Positions 53,898 to 63,235 are shown, numbered from the stretch's first letter. The stretch: 64,000 bases of DNA from Paenibacillus lignilyticus (GCF_017942085.1 NZ_JAGKSP010000005.1:186001-250000); one strand, 5' to 3'. The notes: generated from the sequence alone by a model not told the origin. Made by a program: numbers and translations.

Positions 53898-55028
53898 ATG
53901 AAAGTGACCGATGTGAAAACTATCATTGTCCCGATGGCGAATTCGTTCTTGACCGATTCCGTAATCGCGAATCCGATGTCAGGGTATGCGGAGTACAAAG
54001 CGCGCAGATCCAGCTGGTTTGGAGAAATGGCATCCGTGCTTGTAGAAATCTCAACAGATGAAGGGATTAAAGGCTATGGCTTCGTTGGCGGAGGGAAAGC
54101 AGCTTCTGCCAGTGTAATCGAGAATCACTTAAAGACCTTCGTCCTTAATCGCAATCCATTTGATGTGGAGCTGATCTGGGAGCAAATGTACCGTGCATCG
54201 CAGATGTATGGCAGGCGCGGCCTCGCAATTGAAGCGATGAGCGGGATCGATCTGGCATTGTGGGACATTATGGGCAAAGCGACCAACCTACCGGTGTATC
54301 GACTCATCGGAGGGCAAACCAAAGATCGGATCAAAGCCTACGTAACGGGGATCGATCCCGTCCGCCACAAACAATCGCAGGGCTTCTCGGACATCAAGAT
54401 CGCCATGCCATATGGGCCGGCCGATGGCGAAGAGGGAATGCGCAAGAACGATGACATCGTTCGTCAAGCCAGAGACATGGTGGGACCTAATGGCAATGTG
54501 ATGCTGGACTGCTATATGGCATGGAATGTGCCCTATACGCTTGAGATGGAACGCAGATTGCGAGATTACAAGATTAAATGGATTGAAGAGCCGGTACTTC
54601 CGGATATGGTGGACAGCTACCTTCGCATTCGCGACAAGGTGCAGTGCATGATTACCGGCGGCGAACATGAATATACACGTTTTGGCTTCAAGGAACTGAT
54701 TGAGAAGCAAGCCGTTGATATCATTCAACCGGATATCTACCGTGCCGGTGGCATATCCGAGCTGAAGAAGATCGCAGCACTGGCATCGGTGCACGATATC
54801 GCGATTATTCCGCACGGCATCGGCGCGCCAAGCTACCATTTTGTCATGTCGACCGTTACGAGTCCGATGGCCGAATTCGTTGACGTGTTCGCTCAAGGCG
54901 GGGAATTGATCCTGAAAGGGGAGCCGATTCCGGTTGATGGATATATTACGTTGACGGATGAGCCGGGTTTTGGTTATGCGTTAAATGAAAACGTATTCAA
55001 CGGTATGAGACCTGTACCGATTTGGTAA
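53898..55028 (+). CDS. Enolase superfamily sugar-acid dehydratase, L-rhamnonate dehydratase-like
   Basis: 376 residues. Metal ligands VMLDCYMAW (Asp), KWIEEPVLP (Glu) and TGGEHEYTRFGF (Glu); acid-base His in IIPHGIGAPSY. The strings IEEP...GEHEYTRFGFKELIE and IIQPDIYRAGGISE closely resemble RhmD proteins. The reaction would be dehydration of an aldonic acid to a 2-keto-3-deoxy acid. Start ATG 53898 behind CGGAGG. Confidence 0.85.
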   Translation: MKVTDVKTIIVPMANSFLTDSVIANPMSGYAEYKARRSSWFGEMASVLVEISTDEGIKGYGFVGGGKAASASVIENHLKTFVLNRNPFDVELIWEQMYRASQMYGRRGLAIEAMSGIDLALWDIMGKATNLPVYRLIGGQTKDRIKAYVTGIDPVRHKQSQGFSDIKIAMPYGPADGEEGMRKNDDIVRQARDMVGPNGNVMLDCYMAWNVPYTLEMERRLRDYKIKWIEEPVLPDMVDSYLRIRDKVQCMITGGEHEYTRFGFKELIEKQAVDIIQPDIYRAGGISELKKIAALASVHDIAIIPHGIGAPSYHFVMSTVTSPMAEFVDVFAQGGELILKGEPIPVDGYITLTDEPGFGYALNENVFNGMRPVPIW

Positions 55029-55055
55029 ATCCGATCCCGAATGGAGGCAATCGCA

Positions 55056-55850
55056 GTGACGATCCAGTATGAGGTTCAAGTGAAGCAAGTGGCGTCCTTC
55101 GGGCAAGTGCCAGGGCCGGAAGTGTTCTGGATGAGCGCGTTCGATCGATGGCTGCCGCTCATTACGCTGATGGGCGTTATCCGCGGAGGCGGCAAAACGA
55201 TATTAATCAACTCCGGACCGCCGCTCGATTTTGTCCCGGCGATGAATGCATCATGGCTTGAATTTTTCAAGGATGAACGGGCGAGGATGACGGTGACCGA
55301 GGAGCAGCAAACGCTGAACGTGCTTCGTGCGATGGGCATTTCGCCGGAGGAAGTCGATTATGTCGTGGTTACGCCTCTACAGGCTTACGCTATCGGGAAT
55401 GTCGATTTATTTCCCAATGCGACTATTTGCTTGTCCAAGCGAGGCTGGATCGATTTCCACGCACCTAAGCATCCGGATCCCAGACGCGACATGGCGATAC
55501 CGAGTCGCATTCTGACTCATCTCGTTGTGGATGCTTGGAGAGAAGGGAGAGTCCGTCTGCTGGAGGATGAGGAGACGCTGCTGCCCGGACTGCATATCTG
55601 GTATGCCGGGACTCATCATCGTTCTTCGATGGCTGTTAACGTACAGACGCATGCAGGCACGGTCATCTTCTCCGATTGCATGTTCTACTATGATAATGTG
55701 GAGAAGAATCATCCGCTTGGTATATTGGAAAATTTAGAAGAGTGTCACGATGCGTATGCCCGAATCCGTAAAGAAGCCGCTGTTATTGTGCCCCTTTATG
55801 ACCCGGCCGTACTCGAACGTCATCCGGACGGTTGCGTAAGCAGAGCATGA
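55056..55850 (+). CDS. Metallo-beta-lactamase-fold protein without the HxHxDH motif
   Basis: 264 residues from GTG 55056 (GGAGG upstream; ATG 55041 lies before that site). The fold is recognisable as an MBL/AHL-lactonase-like chain: KTILINSGPP, VDYVVVTPLQAYAIGNVDLF, HIWYAGTHHRSSM, VIFSDCMFYYDN and VIVPLYDP. The canonical THxHxDH reads TPLQAYA (residues 106-112), so three metal His/Asp ligands are lost. Intact and in an operon, so it may have a non-metallo or different role. Confidence 0.75.
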   Translation: MTIQYEVQVKQVASFGQVPGPEVFWMSAFDRWLPLITLMGVIRGGGKTILINSGPPLDFVPAMNASWLEFFKDERARMTVTEEQQTLNVLRAMGISPEEVDYVVVTPLQAYAIGNVDLFPNATICLSKRGWIDFHAPKHPDPRRDMAIPSRILTHLVVDAWREGRVRLLEDEETLLPGLHIWYAGTHHRSSMAVNVQTHAGTVIFSDCMFYYDNVEKNHPLGILENLEECHDAYARIRKEAAVIVPLYDPAVLERHPDGCVSRA

Positions 55851-55931
55851 CCTTTACCTTTACAAAACCGCATTGCAGGTTTATGATCGGTTTTCAGAGG
55901 GTCTAATCTAGCATGTTGGAGGCGATACATA

Positions 55932-56642
55932 GTGAACAATAAGGAACGCTATTTATTTGATCTACAGGGATATTTGGTCCTGGAGAATGTATTATCTGCC
56001 GAGCAGCTTGAGCGGATGAACCGAATAGTAGACGACCGCATCTCGCAGCCGGAAGATTCAATCCTGCAATGGGGCGAGGATTTCCGTGCATTAATTGATG
56101 ATTCCAAGCTCAATCCGCATTTGAATGAAATCCTGGGCGAAAATTACAGACTCGATCACGAATATGCCATTATTCATCGTAAAGGCGCACCTCAGCTCGG
56201 ACTTCATGGTGGAGCTACGCCATATGATCCCGGTCAATATTACACGTTCCGCAACAATCAAATGTTTAGCGGTCTTACCGTTGTTTCCTATGCGTTGACG
56301 GATATTGGCGAGGATGATGGCGGATTCAGCTGCATCCCGGGCAGTCATAAATCCAATTACCGTACACCTAAGGAATATCTGGATTATTCGGAAATAGGGC
56401 CTACGGTGCATGTTCCTCAGAAAGCGGGCGATGTTCTGATTTTCACGGAAGCGCTTACGCATGGGACATTTGCTTGGAAAGCGGAGCATGAACGCAGGTC
56501 GCTGCTGTATAAGTTTGCGCCGGAGATGATTTCATGGAGCGAGCATAATCGCGACCGGAGCTTCATGGATTCGCTGCCTGAAGCTCAGCGGAGACGATTG
56601 CTGCCGCCGGCATCGCCGGGTCATCGGTATCACGGCTATTAA
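55932..56642 (+). CDS. Phytanoyl-CoA dioxygenase (PhyH) family protein
   Basis: 236 residues, Fe(II)/2-oxoglutarate oxygenase fold. Distal ligands are present (His177 in EALTHGTF, Arg188 or 189 in HERRSLL). The proximal motif is LHGGATPYD (His92-Gly-Gly), where the usual HxD has Asp. Such HxG motifs occur in iron halogenases, and also in uncharacterised PhyH relatives. GTG start behind TGGAGG. Last gene of the GntR operon. Confidence 0.78.
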   Translation: MNNKERYLFDLQGYLVLENVLSAEQLERMNRIVDDRISQPEDSILQWGEDFRALIDDSKLNPHLNEILGENYRLDHEYAIIHRKGAPQLGLHGGATPYDPGQYYTFRNNQMFSGLTVVSYALTDIGEDDGGFSCIPGSHKSNYRTPKEYLDYSEIGPTVHVPQKAGDVLIFTEALTHGTFAWKAEHERRSLLYKFAPEMISWSEHNRDRSFMDSLPEAQRRRLLPPASPGHRYHGY

Positions 56643-56779
56643 TCTGCTGTGACCCGACGAGGAAACATGAACTGAACCGAACCGGCATAAACGCGCTAAC
56701 GAATCGTAGGAGCCTTATTCGTGCGAAAACAATTTACGGTGAACGCAGTCGTGACAGCATAAACAATAGTTCGTTCGTG

Positions 56780-56812
56780 AAGGCCGCTGACTACTGCAGT
56801 CAGCGGCCTTCA
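56780..56812. terminator. Hairpin after the PhyH gene
   Basis: GAAGGCCGCTGACT, loop ACTGC, exact reverse complement; no strong T-run. It ends the GntR operon about 140 bases after the stop. Confidence 0.65.
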
Positions 56813-56837
56813 GTGCGTGTATGGGCATGATCTAACA

Positions 56838-56851
56838 TTGACAACGCTTAC
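56838..56851. promoter_or_regulatory. Probable catabolite-responsive element (CcpA site)
   Basis: TTGACAACGCTTAC fits the cre consensus WTGNAANCGNNNNC with one mismatch. It lies just upstream of the arabinofuranosidase operon promoter, consistent with glucose control. Confidence 0.55.
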
Positions 56852-56859
56852 GTGCGGTA

Positions 56860-56889
56860 TTGCGGTATGCGGAAATTCTCGGCTACAAT
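56860..56889 (+). promoter_or_regulatory. Probable sigma-A promoter of the arabinofuranosidase operon
   Basis: TTGCGG, 18 bases, TACAAT. Confidence 0.45.
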
Positions 56890-56949
56890 AGGGAGGCATT
56901 GATACAGTATTTTACAAACCAAGGTTGAATGATAGAGAGGATGAATCGA

Positions 56950-58788
56950 GTGACAGCTGTCGTAACGCCATTGCCTAGATGGAAGAGTATTCCTTTTACA
57001 AGTGTGGAGATTAAGGATGCCTTCTGGCGTCCTCGTTTGGAAGTCTTGAAGAACGTGACTGTTCGGACCTGCTTGGATCAATGTGAAGCTACAGGACGCA
57101 TCACTAATTTCGCCAAAGCAGGAGGCCTGATGGAAGGCGAACACGAGGGCATGTATTACAACGATTCTGACTTATATAAAGTGATTGAAGGGGCAGCTTA
57201 TGCCTTAATGCTGGAGCGAGACCCTTCCTTGGAAGCCGAGCTTGATCGCATTATTGCTCTCATTCATGCTGCTCAAGAACCGGATGGTTATTTAACGACC
57301 TATTATACATTGCGAACTGAAGAGCTCAAATGGTCCGATATGGAGAAGCATGAAATGTATAACGGCGGGCATCTGATCGAAGCCGCTGTCGCGTATTACG
57401 AATCGACAGGTAAACGCGTGCTGCTCGATGTGGCTTGCCGCATGGTGGATCATTACGATAGCTTATTTGGTCCGGGTAAACGGCATTGGGTAGAGGGGCA
57501 TGAAGAAATTGAGCTTGCCCTCGTGAAGTTATATCGCGTTACGCAAGAAGAGCGTTATTGGAAGCTTGCGTTATGGTTATTGGAAGAGCGGGGACATGGA
57601 CATGGGGTCGGGGTAATCTGGGACAAGCCGGATTGGGGACCTGCATACTGCCAAGACGATGTTCCTGTGCGCGATATCGAGAAGGTGACCGGACATGCCG
57701 TTCGCGCCATGTATTTGTATACGGCGATGGCAGATGTCGTCCATGCTTCGGGCGATCCTGCTTATGTAGACGCACTGCACCGGGTTTGGTCGCATACCGT
57801 GGAGCGCAACTTGTACCTAACCGGAGGCATCGGACCTTCGGTGCATAATGAAGGATTCACGCATGATTATGATCTCCCGAATGAATCAGCCTATTGCGAA
57901 ACCTGTGCGGCTATCGCGATGGCATTTTGGAATAATCGCATGAATCTACTGTTCGGCGACGCCAAATATGCGGATCTGGTAGAGAGAGAACTGTATAACG
58001 GTGCATTGTCCGGGATATCGCTCTCCGGCGATACATTTTTCTATGTGAATCCGTTAGCTTCCAAAGGAGGGCATCATCGGGTAGAGTGGTTCCATACGTC
58101 CTGCTGTCCGACGAACCTTGTTCGTTTCCTGCCTTCCATTGGGCAGTACACGTATGCGAGCACAAACGACGGAATTGCAGTGAATCAATATATGAGCGGC
58201 GATGCGGTTATCTCATATGGCGAGGGGCAGCAAGTGAGGCTCCAGCAAACGACGAATTATCCGTGGCAGGGGTCCATTGCGATTACGGTGGAACCGGAGC
58301 GAGAAGAGGAGTTCGTCATTCGTCTTCGCTTACCTGACTGGTGTAGAGGCTATAGCTTGCGTATCGGTGGGGAGAAGGTGCTAGCGCTGCCTGTTCGGGG
58401 TTATTTGGAGGTTAACCGGAAATGGACTGCAGGAGAGGTCATCGAGCTAGTGCTGGATATGCCGGTTGAACTGGTGCGTGCGAGATACGAGGTCGAAGCC
58501 AATCGCGGCCGTGTTGCCTTGCAGCGAGGGCCGATTGTATACTGTATGGAAGAAGTAGACAATTCGAATCTGGCATTTGACGAGAGTGCGATTACCGATA
58601 GGGATTCGATCTACATTGATCACGAGCCTGAACTGCTAGGCGGTATTACGGTGCTGACTGTAAGCGGCAGAGAGGCCGGAGCAACACCGCTTCGGTTCAT
58701 CCCTTATTATGCATGGGATAACAGAGACCCGGGCTATATGCAGGTCTGGATTCGCGAGCAGGAGACTACGCATCTCTATCGTTATTAA
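56950..58788 (+). CDS. GH127 beta-L-arabinofuranosidase-like protein
   Basis: 612 residues. GH127 (HypBA1-type) hallmark residues: ESAYCETCAAIAMAFWN (Glu and Cys zinc ligands) and HTSCCPTNLVRFLPSIG (nucleophile Cys and zinc Cys). Intracellular, no signal peptide. Start ambiguous: ATG 56929, ATG 56941 or GTG 56950; AGAGAGG best fits the GTG. Releases L-arabinose from beta-L-arabinofuranosyl chains. Followed by GH43 and MFS genes. Confidence 0.9.
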   Translation: MTAVVTPLPRWKSIPFTSVEIKDAFWRPRLEVLKNVTVRTCLDQCEATGRITNFAKAGGLMEGEHEGMYYNDSDLYKVIEGAAYALMLERDPSLEAELDRIIALIHAAQEPDGYLTTYYTLRTEELKWSDMEKHEMYNGGHLIEAAVAYYESTGKRVLLDVACRMVDHYDSLFGPGKRHWVEGHEEIELALVKLYRVTQEERYWKLALWLLEERGHGHGVGVIWDKPDWGPAYCQDDVPVRDIEKVTGHAVRAMYLYTAMADVVHASGDPAYVDALHRVWSHTVERNLYLTGGIGPSVHNEGFTHDYDLPNESAYCETCAAIAMAFWNNRMNLLFGDAKYADLVERELYNGALSGISLSGDTFFYVNPLASKGGHHRVEWFHTSCCPTNLVRFLPSIGQYTYASTNDGIAVNQYMSGDAVISYGEGQQVRLQQTTNYPWQGSIAITVEPEREEEFVIRLRLPDWCRGYSLRIGGEKVLALPVRGYLEVNRKWTAGEVIELVLDMPVELVRARYEVEANRGRVALQRGPIVYCMEEVDNSNLAFDESAITDRDSIYIDHEPELLGGITVLTVSGREAGATPLRFIPYYAWDNRDPGYMQVWIREQETTHLYRY

Positions 58789-58812
58789 AGGATTATGGAG
58801 GGACTTATTCAC

Positions 58813-59754
58813 ATGACTACAGGAAGCACATCTGCAAATGAAGGCAAGAAGTTATCCGGTAATCCGATCGTGCCAGGTTGGTATGCGGATCCGGAAGCCA
58901 GAATATTTGAAGGCCGCTATTGGATTTATCCGACCTATTCAGCGCCGTACGATGAACAGCTGCATTTGGATGCCTTTCATTCGTCTGATTTGGTAGAGTG
59001 GACAAAGGTGACGAATATCCTGGAGATGAGCAGCATTTCTTGGGGAAAACGCGCGCTATGGGCTCCATCACCGATTGAGCGGGACGGCAAGTACTATCTG
59101 TATTTTGCAGCAAATGATATTCAGAGCAACGACGAGCTGGGCGGCATCGGTGTAGCCGTTTCTGATCGGCCGGAAGGCCCTTTCCGTGACGCAATCGGCA
59201 AGCCGCTGATCGATAAGTTCTATTATGGAGCTCAACCTATTGATCCGCATGTATTCATCGATGATGATGGGACTGCTTATCTCTATTACGGCGGCTGGGG
59301 ACATTGCAATGTCGTGAAGCTGAATGAAGATATGGTGAGCTTGGATTCATTCGAGGATGGCATCACTTTCGTGGAAATAACACCCGATCACTTCGTGGAA
59401 GGGCCTTGTATGATTAAGCGGAACGGCTTGTATTATTTCATGTGGGCCGAAGGCGGCTGGGGAGAGCCGGATTATTCCGTCGCTTATGCCGTCTCGCCAT
59501 CGCCTATGGGGCCGTTCGAACGCGTCGGCAAAATCTTGCAGCAAAACGCGGAGATCGCCACCAGCGCCGGTCATCACGGCATCATCGAGGTTCCGGGTGC
59601 CGACGAATGGTATATCGTGTATCACCGCAGGCCATTGACCGAAACCGATCGCAATCATCGTGTTCTCTGTATCGATCGGATGCATTTCGCCGAGGATGGC
59701 AGCATTGAGCCCGTGCAGATTACGTTCGAAGGCGTAAGCGAGAGATTGATCTAA
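58813..59754 (+). CDS. GH43 family glycosidase
   Basis: 313 residues, five-bladed beta-propeller. Catalytic base Asp in GWYADPEARIFEGRYW, pKa-tuning Asp in DPHVFIDDDGTAYLYYGG, and acid Glu in FVEGPCMIKRNGLYYFM. Family members are arabinofuranosidases or xylosidases. ATG 58813 follows ATGGAGGGA; 24 bases after GH127. Confidence 0.88.
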   Translation: MTTGSTSANEGKKLSGNPIVPGWYADPEARIFEGRYWIYPTYSAPYDEQLHLDAFHSSDLVEWTKVTNILEMSSISWGKRALWAPSPIERDGKYYLYFAANDIQSNDELGGIGVAVSDRPEGPFRDAIGKPLIDKFYYGAQPIDPHVFIDDDGTAYLYYGGWGHCNVVKLNEDMVSLDSFEDGITFVEITPDHFVEGPCMIKRNGLYYFMWAEGGWGEPDYSVAYAVSPSPMGPFERVGKILQQNAEIATSAGHHGIIEVPGADEWYIVYHRRPLTETDRNHRVLCIDRMHFAEDGSIEPVQITFEGVSERLI

Positions 59755-59775
59755 GTTCAGGTCGAAGTATGCATG

Positions 59776-59806
59776 GAATCCGCGATTAACCGCGGATTCT
59801 TTTTAT
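59776..59806 (+). terminator. Terminator between GH43 and MFS genes
   Basis: GAATCCGCG-ATTAAC-CGCGGATTC followed by TTTTT. It lies in the leader of the MFS gene, so expression of that gene is probably uncoupled or read-through limited. Confidence 0.85.
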
Positions 59807-59889
59807 TTTCCGATCGCTCGAAAATAGCTATACAAAAGCTGGTGAATCGTTTAACCTTAATAGAAATGACTTCAGCAGAGGAACGACAT

Positions 59890-61209
59890 ATGACTTGGAA
59901 ATTGCCTTTTTTTCGTAACCGCAAAGATTCAGATCAACGCAAGTATTTAAAGATCATTACCAACGAAGGCATTTCGGGTGTTCTGCTGGCCGGGTTGATT
60001 GGTGGTCCGTTCCTGACCGGATACATGCTGCACTTAGGCGCATCGGCCGCGCAGATCGGAGTTGCGCTCGCCATTCCGGCCTTTGCCAACTTGGCTCAAA
60101 TCTTCACCGCGATCGTTACGCATAACATCGATAATCGCAGAGCGTATGTGTTTGGCTATGGTGTTATGTATCGATTGCTGTGGGTGCTGACCGGACTTAT
60201 TCCGTTTGTGCTTCCTCAGGGTTACTGGGTGTATGCGTTTATTATCCTGTATTTTCTCTCTTATCTATGCTCTAATATTTCGGGTGTCATATGGGCGTCG
60301 CTGATCGGGGATATGGTTCCCGCAAAGGTCCGCGGACGTTATATGGGCATTCGAAATACAATCGTGGGCGGACTTGCCGCAGCAGCCGTATTGTTCGGCG
60401 GGCAGCTGTTAGAACATTATTCGCAGGAAAAAGGATTTATCATCCTCTATTCCTTGGCAGCGGTTTGCATGGTGTGGAATGGGTACCACTTGTTCCGTTA
60501 TCCGAACATCCCATTCGAGAAATCTAAGGAATCGCAGAAGCTGAGGCTGCTGCTTAAACCGCTTCGGGATCGTTCCTTCATGCGCGCAACTCTATTTCTG
60601 GCAGCGTGGATTTTTATCCAAAATGTAGCCGTTCCGTTATTCTCCTACGCCATGCTCGACGTCATTAAAGTGAGTATTCAGTGGGTTTCGATCATTACAA
60701 CGGTTCAGATGATTGTCATGATGATCAGCTATTATGTGTGGGGAAATTTGAATGCGAAGCATGGCACGAAGAAAACGCTGATGTGGACGCTTCCGATTAT
60801 TGCGGCTTCCTGCATCTTATGGGGAGGCATTGCGTGGTTGCCTGCGATACCGGTGCTGGTTATCGTACACGTGCTGTTAGGGATTGGGACAGGCGGCTTT
60901 ACCCAGCTGACGTTTAATTTCACCATTGAGGATTCGCCGAGCGCCGAGCGTACCATCTATGTGGCGGTTTACGCGATGCTGACCGGTTTTACAGGATTTA
61001 TCGGCCCCATTCTGGGCGGTGAAATCTATCATCACCTGAAAACCATGCCGGTATGGATGGAGCAATACGGATTCAGCGCAATGATGGGGCTTGTGCTGCT
61101 GGGCATTGCCGTGACGGTGGGGCGTGCGATGTTATTGAGCAGCAACCCTGCTGGTAAGCCGGAGCGAACAACAATGGTGCGCAATAAGAAGAAAGAGCTG
61201 CTCGGTTAG
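59890..61209 (+). CDS. MFS transporter, probable sugar permease
   Basis: 439 residues, 12 membrane segments; N-terminus MTWKLPFFRNRKDSDQRKYLKIITNEGISGVLLAGLIGGPFL resembles an MFS group often next to GH127/GH43 genes. ATG 59890 behind AGAGGA; the same frame is open further upstream through the terminator but that is not coding. Could import arabinooligosaccharides. Confidence 0.82.
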   Translation: MTWKLPFFRNRKDSDQRKYLKIITNEGISGVLLAGLIGGPFLTGYMLHLGASAAQIGVALAIPAFANLAQIFTAIVTHNIDNRRAYVFGYGVMYRLLWVLTGLIPFVLPQGYWVYAFIILYFLSYLCSNISGVIWASLIGDMVPAKVRGRYMGIRNTIVGGLAAAAVLFGGQLLEHYSQEKGFIILYSLAAVCMVWNGYHLFRYPNIPFEKSKESQKLRLLLKPLRDRSFMRATLFLAAWIFIQNVAVPLFSYAMLDVIKVSIQWVSIITTVQMIVMMISYYVWGNLNAKHGTKKTLMWTLPIIAASCILWGGIAWLPAIPVLVIVHVLLGIGTGGFTQLTFNFTIEDSPSAERTIYVAVYAMLTGFTGFIGPILGGEIYHHLKTMPVWMEQYGFSAMMGLVLLGIAVTVGRAMLLSSNPAGKPERTTMVRNKKKELLG

Positions 61210-61244
61210 CGGCCATCGAAGTATAATATGAGCTGTCGACGATG

Positions 61245-61277
61245 AAACCCAACGTTATATAACGTTGGGTTTCTTTT
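61245..61277. terminator. 28-bp perfect palindromic terminator
   Basis: AAACCCAACGTTAT followed by its exact reverse complement, then CTTTTT. Ends the MFS transcript. Confidence 0.85.
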
Positions 61278-61482
61278 TGGCATTCGCTTTGTTCGAGCTG
61301 CACAGCCGCGCTGTTCTTGAGCCAATGTTTGGTTGAATTCCGTTCTTCGTTTATCTGATTAAACTTTAACGGTTGCCAGCGTGGCTATTTCATATTAGGA
61401 GAAAAAAGGAATAATTACCCGGTCTCTCGAAACCCACTATTAATGATTCTGGGGAATAGTTGGGCGAAAGTGGGGGACTTCA

Positions 61483-62100
61483 TTGAAAACAACGATTTAT
61501 CTGACAAGACATGGCGAAACCAAATGGAATGTCGAAGGTAGACTGCAAGGTCACATGGATTCTGATCTCACGGAGTTAGGCGTGCGACAAGCCGGTTGGT
61601 TAGGAAATTCATTGCAGGACGTTCCTTTCGATGCGATCTATACGAGTATAAGTCCTAGAGCACAACGTACTGCTGAGATTATTAGAGGCACTCGCGGCAT
61701 GGATGTGATCCCGTGCGAGGAATTGAAGGAAATTTATTTAGGCACTTGGGAAGGACGGAAATTTACGGAGCTTGAGCAAACGTTTCCGGACGAACATGTG
61801 GCCTTTTGGAATGCCCCGCATCGGTATCAGCCAAGCAATGGCGGTGAATCATTCGTGCAATTGCGGGAAAGAGTCATTCCGAAAGTAAAAGCAATAGAAG
61901 CTGCGCATCAGGGCGGAACGATTCTGATCGTTACGCATGCCGTTGCATTGAAAACGATCATGGCGTTTTTCAAAGGGGATCCGCTGGAGCAACTGTGGTC
62001 GCCGCCGCATATTCATCCTACTTCGTTGAATAAAGTGGTTACAACAAAGAATAGGTATCATATCGAGCTTCATGGCGATATCTCACATTATGAAGTCTAG
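61483..62100 (+). CDS. Histidine phosphatase family protein (phosphoglycerate mutase-like)
   Basis: 205 residues. Catalytic TRHGETKWNVEGRLQGHMDSDLTELG, second Arg/His motif YTSISPRAQRTAEIIRG, and late GTILIVTHAVALKTIMA. Length fits broad-specificity or alpha-ribazole phosphatase-type enzymes. TTG start with GGGGG upstream. Its 3' end overlaps the convergent DUF2935 gene by 4 bases. Confidence 0.88.
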   Translation: MKTTIYLTRHGETKWNVEGRLQGHMDSDLTELGVRQAGWLGNSLQDVPFDAIYTSISPRAQRTAEIIRGTRGMDVIPCEELKEIYLGTWEGRKFTELEQTFPDEHVAFWNAPHRYQPSNGGESFVQLRERVIPKVKAIEAAHQGGTILIVTHAVALKTIMAFFKGDPLEQLWSPPHIHPTSLNKVVTTKNRYHIELHGDISHYEV

Positions 62101-62897
62101 TTTGCCGGCGCTCCGGCTAACCTCTGCTCGAAGAGGTCGATGAGATGCAAGAACCGCTCAGCCTCGCGATACACGTGATCAGCAAGGAGAGGGTGGATAA
62201 TGCTCTTGATCCGGCAAGCCTCAATGAGATCGCGAGCCGCTTTCTTGAAATCCCGCAGACTGGCAACCGAAACCCGGTTCTGATCCAGAAACTGCGTTAA
62301 GAGCGGCGTCGTTTGAGACTGCGGTCGCATCGAGCTGAGATCCTGCGCTTGAAACAGCAGCTGATCAAAATCATGGCTGAAATCTCTCGCTTGCTCCACC
62401 AGCTTCCGCTCGGACGGATCCAGCAGATGTCCAATAAACTTGGCGTGATCTGCCATAATTTTGAGAAAAAATACGTTTTCATCAATAATGGCATCCGGGA
62501 GCGGCTCCAGCTGACCTTCGTTCAATTCATGAAGACGGTTTCGAAAATAATTCGCTTCCCGGCTGACATGATCCACTAAGAGAGGGAAATTGTTGCCGCC
62601 TGGGAGTTTGCATGTAAGGATCAGCCCTAATATTTTGCGCTTGTATACCCAAATATGTGATGCAGCCGTACATACCTCGGTGTTAAACGCTCGGATTTGC
62701 TGAGGGTCAGTTGTGAGAGGGAGCGCATTCGCTTTTGCCTCAATCTGTTCGAAAACCGAGTAGAATCCGTTCGCTTCCTGGATGAGCTGCGTATCTTCGC
62801 AGCGAAATCCAAGTTTAAGGAATAAAGAATGCTCCTTCATGATGCGTGACCAGAAACGGATTTCTTCCAAGGATTGCGTGACAAAGCTATCTGCCAT
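62097..62897 (-). CDS. DUF2935 domain protein
   Basis: 266 residues, all-helical. SLEEIRFWSRIMKEHSLFLKLGF and the second repeat NVFFLKIMADHAKFIGHLLDPSE are typical of this Firmicute family, with Glu/His pairs as in ferritin-like metal-binding bundles. ATG with AAAGGAGG. Function unknown. Confidence 0.88.
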   Translation of the reverse strand: MADSFVTQSLEEIRFWSRIMKEHSLFLKLGFRCEDTQLIQEANGFYSVFEQIEAKANALPLTTDPQQIRAFNTEVCTAASHIWVYKRKILGLILTCKLPGGNNFPLLVDHVSREANYFRNRLHELNEGQLEPLPDAIIDENVFFLKIMADHAKFIGHLLDPSERKLVEQARDFSHDFDQLLFQAQDLSSMRPQSQTTPLLTQFLDQNRVSVASLRDFKKAARDLIEACRIKSIIHPLLADHVYREAERFLHLIDLFEQRLAGAPAN

Positions 62898-63235
62898 GGT
62901 ATAACCTCCTTTGTTCGGCTGCCTTTATTACCATATGGGCGAATGTCGGAGGTTAGATGTTGTCCGCAGCCAACTTACTGAAAAAGGAATTATTGAGGAG
63001 GTTTTGGATTTTGCAGCCGACCCAATCATACATGTCCTGTGGCAAGGAAGTAGAGTAGAATTGCTAGAAGCAAGTTGCAATTCCCCAATCTAATAATCGC
63101 AACAACAGCTCAGATGTTGGCATTAGTTAGAGTATAGTGGGTAGCAGGGTGGGGGAGCAAATATCAAAGGCCGCTTTCGATTGCTGCTTGGCAGCAGAAT
63201 CGAAGGCGGCCTTTTTAGTCGATGCTTATCGGTGA
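62898..63235. other. Intergenic stretch without a gene
   Basis: Apart from the terminator at 63166-63216 I see no convincing gene or promoter here; short open frames lack ribosome sites or conserved features. Confidence 0.6.
63166..63216. terminator. Long-stem terminator
   Basis: AAAGGCCGC-TTTCGATT pairs with AATCGAA-GGCGGCCTTT, inner TGCTGC/GCAGCA extends it, followed by TTTTTAG. It is 3' to the minus-strand tatA gene. Confidence 0.8.

Noticed and set aside
59773..59889. N-terminal extension of the MFS transporter
   Set aside because: It runs across a clear terminator hairpin and has no ribosome site; ATG 59890 has one.
62911..63093. 60-residue open frame on the plus strand
   Set aside because: It starts inside the ribosome-site region of the DUF2935 gene, lacks its own site, and the sequence looks random.
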